Part shown: piece by piece, positions 49,627-55,709 of the stretch
How the letters are laid out: the number at the start of each line of letters is the position of its first letter
Position numbering within the stretch: position 1 is the stretch's first letter
DNA from: Microbacterium sp. CSI-V
GTDB lineage: Bacteria > Actinomycetota > Actinomycetes > Actinomycetales > Microbacteriaceae
Direction of reading: 5' to 3'
Assembly (NCBI RefSeq): GCF_001984105.1
Contig: NZ_MTQM01000007.1
Location: 124,001-188,000 of the forward strand
Length of the DNA stretch: 64,000 bases
The notes under the pieces: model-generated
What the model was told of the DNA's origin: nothing
Databases searched by the model: none
Seen by the model: only the letters and a program-made list of their open reading frames with translations
Position numbers and translations under genes: made by a program

Positions 49627-51690
49627 ATGCCGGTGCCGTCGGCCCTCATCCTGCGACATGTCGAGGACCTGTACGGCGACCTCGAGGTGCCAGCGGAGGT
49701 CATCGCGCGCCTGTCGCGTCACGATCGCTGGCCCGACGTCCTCCCCAAACTCGGCGACCTCCCACCGGAGGGCCGCGACATCGTCACCGGCTTCCGTGCC
49801 CTGACTCCCGCCCTTCGCGGTCAGCTGCTCGCCCTCGCGCTGCAACGCGATGCGGGCGTTCTCGCTCTGGACCCCGCGACGGCAACCGCCAGCGGCTTCG
49901 TGGACGTCGAGCGGGGTGGGCTCATCACCTGGAATTCCGACGTGCACCGCCTCTCCGTCCTGGCCGGCGCCGAACGCGAGGACCATCTGCTCGCCGCGGA
50001 GGCGTGTTCGACGAGCCCGTCAGGTCGACACGGTGGCGCACTGCACCTGCTGCTGGCCGGGGAGCCGGTGGAGAGCACGGAGCTCGGCGCTGCGGCGGAG
50101 TTCTTCGTGGCCTCGGACCGCCCGTCGTGGGCCATGGCCTGTCTGGTTCGCGCGGGCGAGGCCGCCCCCACTCCCGACTACGCGGCGATGTACGCTTCGA
50201 CCGCTGCCAATGTCGCCGCCTTCGAGGGGGACTTCACCGAGGCGGAGCGAGTCCTGCAGTACTTCACGCTCAGCGACACGAGAGTTCTCATTCGTGAGAG
50301 CGCCCCGACCAGAGCGCTCCGACAGGCCATCGTGGACAACAACACCGGGGCCGCACGCGCCACCATCGCGGCGCGCCTGGAGCAGCGGGATCTGACGCCG
50401 ACCGCGGTGGGCGAAGCGCTCTCGGTGTATGCGCTCGCGAACATGATCGACGGCGACCCGACCGCGTGGGGCGATTTCCTCGGCGCGTGCTCGGCCGCGA
50501 CGGTGGACCTGCACCCGTCGATCGCCGCGATCACCGCAACGATCGGAGCCCCGAACGCCGTCCTCGAAGCGCACTTGGACCCCGCACCCGGCGACGACAA
50601 GCGCGGGTGGGTGCAACTCGCCGGTTGCGTGGCGTCGGTCGTGCTCGCCTATCGCGATATGCGGCTGGCATCCATCTCATCGTCGGCCGAACTCGCGAGG
50701 CGCTCAGGCAACCGACTGATCCGGACCGTAGCGGCGACGTGGCTGTCCGTGATGCTCGCTCACAACCAGCACTGGGAGATGCTCGAATCGGTCACCGCCC
50801 TTGCGATCGAGACCACGCGGATCGTTCCGGCGCCCCTCATGCGACTCAACGCGGAGGCGTTGATCGCTTTGAGGGACGCTTTCCGAGGCGAGACCGAGAG
50901 CGCCCGCGTCCGGCTGGACCGCGTTCGGGCGGACCCGGTTCTGCGTCGGGCCTACCGGCTCCGGCTGGTGCTGGATTCCGTCGAAGTACTCATCGAGGGA
51001 CCCCAGGGGAACTACGAGCATGCTCTGGCGCTCCTGTCCACGCGCGAACCGGACATCCTCGATCTCACCGTCGGCCCGTGCGGTCCGGTGGAACTGTTCG
51101 ACTTCGTCGACTACGCGATTCTGCTGGGCCAGATCGAGGATGCCGCGGCGCGGGTGGAGCTCACGCGGGAGATCCTGCCCCCGTACGGATCCGAGCGCGC
51201 CGCCTTCGTCCTCTCGGCGTGCGATGCCGCCATCGCGGTCCGGACGTCTCTCGCGCCCGCCGAGGCGTTGCTCGCTCGTTCGCAGGCCGTCCCGTTCGTC
51301 TACGAAGCGGCTCGACTCCGGCTCGTCTATGCCGAGCGTCTGCGCCGGCTCGGGCGAACCGCCGAAGCGCGGCGCCACCTCCACCGTGTCGAAATCGATC
51401 TGAAGAGCGTCGACGCCGGCGCGTGGTTGGAGAGGGTGCGTCGGGAGCTTCGCGCCTGTCAGCGCGACGTGGTGGTGCGCGTCGCCGAGCTCACCGAGCA
51501 AGAGGCTCGGATCGCGGAGCTCGCCGCCGGTGGGCTGTCCAACAAGGAGATCGGGCACCAGCTCTATCTCTCGCCGCGTACCGTCGGCGGGCATCTCTAC
51601 AAGGTCTTCCCCAAGCTGGGGATCACCACGCGGGCGCAACTACGGGACGCCCTCGCTGCCCACGCCGCGGGGAACGACGCGCAACCGTAG
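49627..51690 (+). CDS. LuxR-family transcriptional regulator, large helical form
   Basis: 687 residues. The C-terminal ~65 residues are a LuxR helix-turn-helix (LTEQEARIAELAAGGLSNKE; LYLSPRTVGGHLYKVFPKLG). The preceding ~600 residues are alpha-helical and Ala/Leu/Arg-rich, like the TPR-type sensor region of MalT/LAL regulators, but no Walker A or B motif is seen, so the NTPase module is missing or never existed. Probably regulates the divergent hydrolase genes (position-based inference). Confidence 0.8.
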   Translation: MPVPSALILRHVEDLYGDLEVPAEVIARLSRHDRWPDVLPKLGDLPPEGRDIVTGFRALTPALRGQLLALALQRDAGVLALDPATATASGFVDVERGGLITWNSDVHRLSVLAGAEREDHLLAAEACSTSPSGRHGGALHLLLAGEPVESTELGAAAEFFVASDRPSWAMACLVRAGEAAPTPDYAAMYASTAANVAAFEGDFTEAERVLQYFTLSDTRVLIRESAPTRALRQAIVDNNTGAARATIAARLEQRDLTPTAVGEALSVYALANMIDGDPTAWGDFLGACSAATVDLHPSIAAITATIGAPNAVLEAHLDPAPGDDKRGWVQLAGCVASVVLAYRDMRLASISSSAELARRSGNRLIRTVAATWLSVMLAHNQHWEMLESVTALAIETTRIVPAPLMRLNAEALIALRDAFRGETESARVRLDRVRADPVLRRAYRLRLVLDSVEVLIEGPQGNYEHALALLSTREPDILDLTVGPCGPVELFDFVDYAILLGQIEDAAARVELTREILPPYGSERAAFVLSACDAAIAVRTSLAPAEALLARSQAVPFVYEAARLRLVYAERLRRLGRTAEARRHLHRVEIDLKSVDAGAWLERVRRELRACQRDVVVRVAELTEQEARIAELAAGGLSNKEIGHQLYLSPRTVGGHLYKVFPKLGITTRAQLRDALAAHAAGNDAQP

Positions 51691-51715
51691 GTCTCGGATC
51701 GTCCCCGAAAACGAC

Positions 51716-51750
51716 GAAGGACCGCGTGCCGTGCAGACCCGCGATCCTTC
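51716..51750 (-). terminator. Terminator of the former tRNA-Arg gene, possibly bidirectional
   Basis: Stem pairing GAAGGACCGCG (51716-51726) with CGCGATCCTTC (51740-51750), 10 of 11 matches. Read on the minus strand it lies nine bases after the tRNA CCA and is followed by GTCGTTTTC, as a tRNA terminator should be; on the plus strand it follows the LuxR gene stop by 25 bases. Confidence 0.7.
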
Positions 51751-51758
51751 ATCTGTAT

Positions 51759-51807
51759 TGGTGCCCCCGACAGGAATCGAACCTGCGACCTTTGGTACCG
51801 GAAACCA
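51759..51807 (-). other. Prophage att core = 3' part of tRNA-Arg(CCG)
   Basis: Read on the minus strand this is the 3' half of a tRNA: anticodon loop TTCCGGT (CCG), stem ACCAA, variable loop AGGTC, T-arm with GTTCGATTC, acceptor strand CGGGGGC, discriminator A and encoded CCA (51759-51761). The matching 5' acceptor strand GCCCCCG and D-arm are absent to the right, where integrase-side DNA begins. The stem base at 51808 already mispairs (G opposite A), marking the end of identity near 51807. So this is an attachment site, not a functional tRNA. Confidence 0.85.
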
Positions 51808-52034
51808 CGCAGATGTTCTTTCCTGACTTGCGATGGGTCACATCTGGACTGTAGCCTACCACTGTGAGCCACTACGGCCCACTGCGGGCAATCGAAATGG
51901 TTGCACCAGATGGTTGCACTCCAGAAGGGACCAAGCGGTGGCATACGTCGAACGCGCGAGAAGAAGAGAAGCGGTCAATGGAGCCCGCGCCCCCTTCTTC
52001 ATCACCCTCTGACCACCGCCCCAGGAGTCTCCGC

Positions 52035-53234
52035 ATGCCCGAGATTTTCAAGGACAGCCGCGGGTACTGGGCGGTCGCCATCGAGCTTCCCGCTGGGCCC
52101 GATGGGGGACGACGTCGCAAGTACATCCGGCGGAGGTCGAAGACGGACCTCGTAGAGGAACGTGATCGAGTGCTCGCCGCCCTGGATCGGAAAGGCGACC
52201 TGCGTACCTCGTCCCCATCTGTCGAGGCATGGGCGGACTACTGGATGACGGAGATCGTCGCGAAGACCCGCCGACCGAAGACCGTCGCCTCCTACCGATC
52301 CGTCATCGAGAACCACATCGTCCCCGTGATCGGGGGAACGAGGCTCGACAAGCTGAATGCGGCCGCGGTCCGGAAGGTACTCGCCCGGATGGAATCGGCC
52401 GGGCTGTCATCCACGTACCGCCGGAACGCCCATGGCGTCATGGCGGCGATGTTCGCCGACGCGGAGCGTGAGGAGAAGATCGACCGGAACCCCGTCGACC
52501 TCGTCCTCCGCCCCAGGAAGGCGGTAGCCGACCTCGAGGTGCTGTCCGTCGAGGAGGCGCAGCGTCTGCTCGAGGCGTTCAGCGCGTCACCCGACGCGTA
52601 CATGTGGGCGACGTTCATCCTCACCGGCGCCCGCCGCGGCGAGGTCATCGGCCTCGAATGGGACCGCATCGGGGAAGACATCGACCTGTCCTGGCAGTTG
52701 CAGCGTCTGGAGTACGCGCACGGATGCCGCGGGCGGTGTGGACTTCCGCGGCCGTCTGAGTGCCCGAAGCGGCGGTTCATCGTGCCCGAGGGGTTCGAGC
52801 ACCGCCACCTGCAGGGTGGCCTGCACCTGACCCGACCGAAGTCCCGCGCAGGGTGGCGCATCATCCCCCTCGTCGATCCGCTCCGGTCGATCCTCAACAC
52901 GGCCCGGGAGGCCGCGACGGAGAACCCGTGGGGTCTCGCGTTCGTATCCGCGCGGGCCGGTGTGCCGGCCCCCATCGACCCGGATGAAGCGACGACACGG
53001 TGGAACGCGACCAGGGACGCCGCCGGCATCGAACGGCCAGTCCGGCTCCACGACCTTCGGCATACCACGGTCGACCTTCTCGATGCGGCCGGGGTGGACA
53101 TGGACACGATCATGGACATCGTCGGTCACTCGACGCGGGCGATGTCTCGGGAGTACCGGTCGAAGGCGAACCGGGAGCGCATGCGTCAGGCTCTCCTCGC
53201 TATGTCCGGAAGCCTGGGCTACGACGCCTACTGA
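52035..53234 (+). CDS. int: phage integrase, tyrosine recombinase
   Basis: Site-specific recombinase. I use the ATG at 52035 (AGGAG seven bases upstream), giving 399 residues; the frame is open to 51864. N-terminal arm-binding domain about 1-60, SAM-like core-binding domain about 62-150, catalytic domain after 165. Catalytic residues: Arg200 (LTGARRGE), Lys269 region, His339 and Arg342 (LHDLRHT), His365 (VGHST) and nucleophile Tyr374 (SREYRS). A Cys-rich insert (HGCRGRCGLPRPSECP, 229-244) sits in the catalytic domain, as in many actinophage integrases. It faces away from the att site, about 230 bases from it. Confidence 0.95.
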   Translation: MPEIFKDSRGYWAVAIELPAGPDGGRRRKYIRRRSKTDLVEERDRVLAALDRKGDLRTSSPSVEAWADYWMTEIVAKTRRPKTVASYRSVIENHIVPVIGGTRLDKLNAAAVRKVLARMESAGLSSTYRRNAHGVMAAMFADAEREEKIDRNPVDLVLRPRKAVADLEVLSVEEAQRLLEAFSASPDAYMWATFILTGARRGEVIGLEWDRIGEDIDLSWQLQRLEYAHGCRGRCGLPRPSECPKRRFIVPEGFEHRHLQGGLHLTRPKSRAGWRIIPLVDPLRSILNTAREAATENPWGLAFVSARAGVPAPIDPDEATTRWNATRDAAGIERPVRLHDLRHTTVDLLDAAGVDMDTIMDIVGHSTRAMSREYRSKANRERMRQALLAMSGSLGYDAY

Positions 53235-53251
53235 AAGAGAGGATTTGAGAG

Positions 53252-54121
53252 ATGGGGGCATCATCCCGTGGCCGTACCGCAAAGACTCGCGGCGTCAACG
53301 ATCACCTTCTCAAGAGTGATTCGCGCACGAAGCACGGTAACGCCGGTTCTGCGGGGACGCGAGTTTCAGCACCTACGCCGGAGGCGATGCGCAGCTATTT
53401 GGAAGCTCTGCTCTGCCCTTTCTGCGGATTGGGGCCGTACAAGATGCCTCTTGGTCACATCTCGCTGACGCACGGCCTTTCGGGTCCTGAGGTGAGAGAG
53501 ATGGCTGGCCTTTCCCTCAAGGCCACGTTGACGGATGCCGAGTCCCACGCGAAGCGATCCGAGTGGTCTCGCGCGCAGGACTCCCCAGAGAAAGCCCGCG
53601 CACGTGCCCGGGCTGCCGTCGAGCGGCGGGCCGCGCATGGCCGCCGCCAGACGACTGCACTCAAGAAGGCTTCGACTGCTAGCCGGAATCTGGCCCGCGC
53701 CGCTCAAAGCGCACGTGCCAACGAGCTGAAGGCCGAGGTGAGGGAATTCTGGGAGGGAAGTTCGCAGACATGGTCCGCGATAGCGGAACTCGCGGAGAAG
53801 TTCGGGTTGACCCGCAAGTCTGCCCGGAGCTATGTCACCGGCCTGGGGTATGCCGTGGAGGACGGTCGGACGAATACCGACCTGAAGCGTAAGCCGAACG
53901 AGGAGAAGCGCTCCTGTGAAGTAGCCGGTTGCGAACGAGTCCATACGGCTCTTGGCCTTTGTCGATACCACTGGCAGCAGAAGCGCATCCAAGAGGGCAA
54001 GGTGCCGACATGCTCGGCAGAACTCTGCGCCCGCCCGATCGTTGCCAGGGGTCTATGCTCTCGCCACTATGACCAGCAACGTGCTGCGAGCAGGCCTATG
54101 AAGCCGGACGATCGTCCCTGA
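53252..54121 (+). CDS. phage zinc-finger protein with MucR/Ros-like finger and two C-terminal Cys/His repeats
   Basis: 289 residues, visibly less GC-rich than its neighbours. Residues about 50-75 (LCPFCGLG... LGHISLTHGLSGPEV) resemble the Ros/MucR zinc finger followed by its THGL helix. A basic helical region (90-155) comes next, then a helix-turn-helix-like segment (SAIAELAEKFGLTRKSARSY). The C-terminus has two copies of C-x4-C-x9-C-x2-H (CEVAGC...CRYH; CSAELC...CSRH), typical of phage DNA-binding or HNH-associated proteins; no HNH core seen. Function unknown, DNA binding likely. Seventeen bases after int. Confidence 0.75.
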   Translation: MGASSRGRTAKTRGVNDHLLKSDSRTKHGNAGSAGTRVSAPTPEAMRSYLEALLCPFCGLGPYKMPLGHISLTHGLSGPEVREMAGLSLKATLTDAESHAKRSEWSRAQDSPEKARARARAAVERRAAHGRRQTTALKKASTASRNLARAAQSARANELKAEVREFWEGSSQTWSAIAELAEKFGLTRKSARSYVTGLGYAVEDGRTNTDLKRKPNEEKRSCEVAGCERVHTALGLCRYHWQQKRIQEGKVPTCSAELCARPIVARGLCSRHYDQQRAASRPMKPDDRP

Positions 54122-54317
54122 CTAATCGTGAATGCGTCACCCTCCGGCAGAGAATCGGGTCGAGCTGCACACCTTCGAGCGAACCCGCGGCGTGGTTGAG
54201 CAGCTGGTAGTACCGGGCCGGTGCTAGTCCGAGCTCGTCGACGATCAGCATCTCTTTGTGGGACGTGTGTCTGGGGTGCTGGTTCTCGAAGGCGAACAGT
54301 TCGGGGACGGTGGGCAT
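54096..54317 (-). CDS. DUF3263-like small DNA-binding protein
   Basis: 73 residues from the ATG at 54317. The pattern FE...KE..IVDELGLAPARYYQLLNHAAG and DPILCRRV matches DUF3263, small helix-turn-helix proteins common in actinobacteria and their phages. It is antisense to, and overlaps by 26 bases, the end of the zinc-finger gene. Regulatory role possible, not shown. Confidence 0.65.
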   Translation of the reverse strand: MPTVPELFAFENQHPRHTSHKEMLIVDELGLAPARYYQLLNHAAGSLEGVQLDPILCRRVTHSRLVRDDRPAS

Positions 54318-54388
54318 ATGGATAGTGTTCGCCGGGGTTCCGACATCCGGCCTGCCGTCCCCGACCGGTGGCGGATAGGGTGCTGGTC

Positions 54389-54562
54389 ATGAGCGACACG
54401 ACGCCCTTCCTCACCTACATCGTCGGGTACCTGATCGGTGGGGGCATCTTCTTCGCGGTCCTGTTCTTCGTGGTGAGGTCGGCGGTCACGGAGGGGTTGA
54501 AGTACTACGTGTACTGGCGTGAGCGCACCGGCCGTGACACCCCGCCCTCGGACGGTCGCTGA
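54389..54562 (+). CDS. small phage membrane protein
   Basis: 57 residues from the ATG at 54389 (GATAGGG upstream; an ATG at 54368 would add seven residues). One or two membrane segments (FLTYIVGYLIGGGIFFAVLFFVV) followed by a charged tail (YWRERTGRDT). No family recognised. Confidence 0.6.
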   Translation: MSDTTPFLTYIVGYLIGGGIFFAVLFFVVRSAVTEGLKYYVYWRERTGRDTPPSDGR

Positions 54563-54692
54563 TCCCCAGCCTGGCGTGACTCTCCCGCCTCCGATCGCGT
54601 GCCCACGGTGCGGGACGGTGATCGCCGCGACGTGGTGCCACGTCTGCCGGGTCCACGTGATAACCCACCAGCGGCGGTGTGCGCCTCACTGA
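54534..54692 (+). CDS. tiny Cys-rich (zinc-ribbon-like) protein
   Basis: 52 codons from the GTG at 54534, or 38 residues from the GTG at 54576. Contains two CxxC pairs (ACPRCGTVIAATWCHVC) followed by HxxxH and Cys, the spacing of a small zinc ribbon. Overlaps the end of the preceding membrane gene. No clear Shine-Dalgarno, so expression is uncertain. Confidence 0.4.
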   Translation: MTPRPRTVADPQPGVTLPPPIACPRCGTVIAATWCHVCRVHVITHQRRCAPH

Positions 54693-54702
54693 CGCACGAA
54701 AC

Positions 54703-54734
54703 GCCCCTCCCAGCACACGCAGTGCGGGAGGGGC
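54703..54734. terminator. Phage hairpin terminator
   Basis: 9-bp core stem GCCCCTCCC/GGGAGGGGC extended by GCAC/GTGC (54703-54716 with 54722-54734, one bulge). GTTTCG follows on the minus side. Lies after the tiny Cys-rich gene. Confidence 0.65.
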
Positions 54735-54772
54735 AGTGATCGTGCCGGAGGGGGCGTCTACGGTTCGGGTTC

Positions 54773-55051
54773 ATGGGTTCGACGAAGGTCACGGACGAGA
54801 AGCTCGAGCGGACGCTCACGCGGGTGGCGCCGTGCACACTGCCGCAGCAGGCGTTCGGACCTACCCCGGTCGAGTGGTTCACCGTGCCGCGGCCGGTGTG
54901 GGTGTGGGTGCAGTGGCGTGACCGGCCCGCGGAACGAGTCCCGGGTGTCGCGCGTGGTGCGAATGACAGGGTCGTGATTGTCGCGGTTGATGTGAACGGA
55001 TACCACTGGGAACCGGTCGTGTGGCGCAACGCGGTGACCGTGCGCGAGTAG
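54773..55051 (+). CDS. hypothetical phage protein
   Basis: 92 residues, no recognised domain. Trp-rich centre (VPRPVWVWVQWRDRP) followed by a short beta-rich part (RVVIVAVDVNGYHWEPVVW). Last rightward gene before a strong terminator; probably cytoplasmic. Confidence 0.55.
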   Translation: MGSTKVTDEKLERTLTRVAPCTLPQQAFGPTPVEWFTVPRPVWVWVQWRDRPAERVPGVARGANDRVVIVAVDVNGYHWEPVVWRNAVTVRE

Positions 55052-55055
55052 GAAC

Positions 55056-55106
55056 GACGAAAACGCCCCCAGCATCCCCGTCATGGGGACGCCAGGGGCG
55101 TTTCGT
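55056..55106. terminator. Bidirectional terminator between convergent phage operons
   Basis: ACGAAAACGCCCC (55057-55069) pairs with GGGGCGTTTCGT (55095-55106), and an inner TCCCCG/CGGGGA-type hairpin fills the loop. A-tract before and T-tract after make it work in both directions. Starts right after the 92-residue gene and abuts the end of the late operon. Confidence 0.85.
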
Positions 55107-55235
55107 TCAGATGGTCGAGAGTATCCATCCCAGCAGGTGTACGGCACCGCTGACCGATAGAGCTGTGACGCAGCCCACACCCAGCCAGTAGTCCAGCGCC
55201 GGCACCTCGTACGTCCTTCTCAGCAGACGTCTCAT
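55107..55235 (-). CDS. 42-residue phage membrane peptide
   Basis: From the ATG at 55235: basic start (RRLLRRTYEV), one helix (YWLGVGCVTALSVSGAVHLLGWIL). TGATG overlap with the upstream gene. Last gene of the late operon; role unknown. Confidence 0.55.
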   Translation of the reverse strand: MRRLLRRTYEVPALDYWLGVGCVTALSVSGAVHLLGWILSTI

Positions 55236-55696
55236 CAGACGGTGTTCTCGACGTCGTAGACCGAGAGGTCTTCCAACTCGACCGGTTCCGGGACAGCACC
55301 GGTCAGGCTCTTGGCTTCGTACTCCGCAGGAGCGACCTCGTAGACAGGATCTTCGCCGCCGAGCTGGTACGTGTCCGAGTGGATCGGAACGGTCGCCCCG
55401 TCGCCGTGACGCAGCTCCCAGTCGATGACGTACTCCCCGGCACCGTCGCTGTTCATGAGGGCACCGTAGGCGCCGACATCCCACTCGTTGCCGTAGTCGA
55501 CCGTGACGACCGTCTCGAAGCCGTTCGGTCCGGTCACCACGCCGATGATGTCCCACCCGTCCGGGCGCTCGTCACCCTCGACCGTCCAGGACGCCATGAC
55601 GCGCACATTCGGTCGGTCGAAGTCGGGCGCGTTCAGGCGCTCGATCTCGTACGTCGCCTGGAAGCCCTTGACGACTTCCTCCGCGGTGATGCTCAT
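55235..55696 (-). CDS. hypothetical phage protein following the tail spike
   Basis: 153 residues from the ATG at 55696, which has AGGAG seven bases upstream (better than the ATG at 55702). Beta-rich, acidic, no recognised domain; segments such as GWDIIGVVTGPNGFETVVTV and the C-terminus EDLSVYDVENTV. Position after the tail spike suggests a tail-associated protein or chaperone, which is inference only. Confidence 0.6.
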   Translation of the reverse strand: MSITAEEVVKGFQATYEIERLNAPDFDRPNVRVMASWTVEGDERPDGWDIIGVVTGPNGFETVVTVDYGNEWDVGAYGALMNSDGAGEYVIDWELRHGDGATVPIHSDTYQLGGEDPVYEVAPAEYEAKSLTGAVPEPVELEDLSVYDVENTV

Positions 55697-55709
55697 GCTC
55701 ATGCTCCTA

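Noticed and set aside
51759..51830. Apparent tRNA gene on the minus strand
   Set aside because: Only the 3' half is present; acceptor 5' strand and D-arm are missing, so it is an att core, not a working tRNA.
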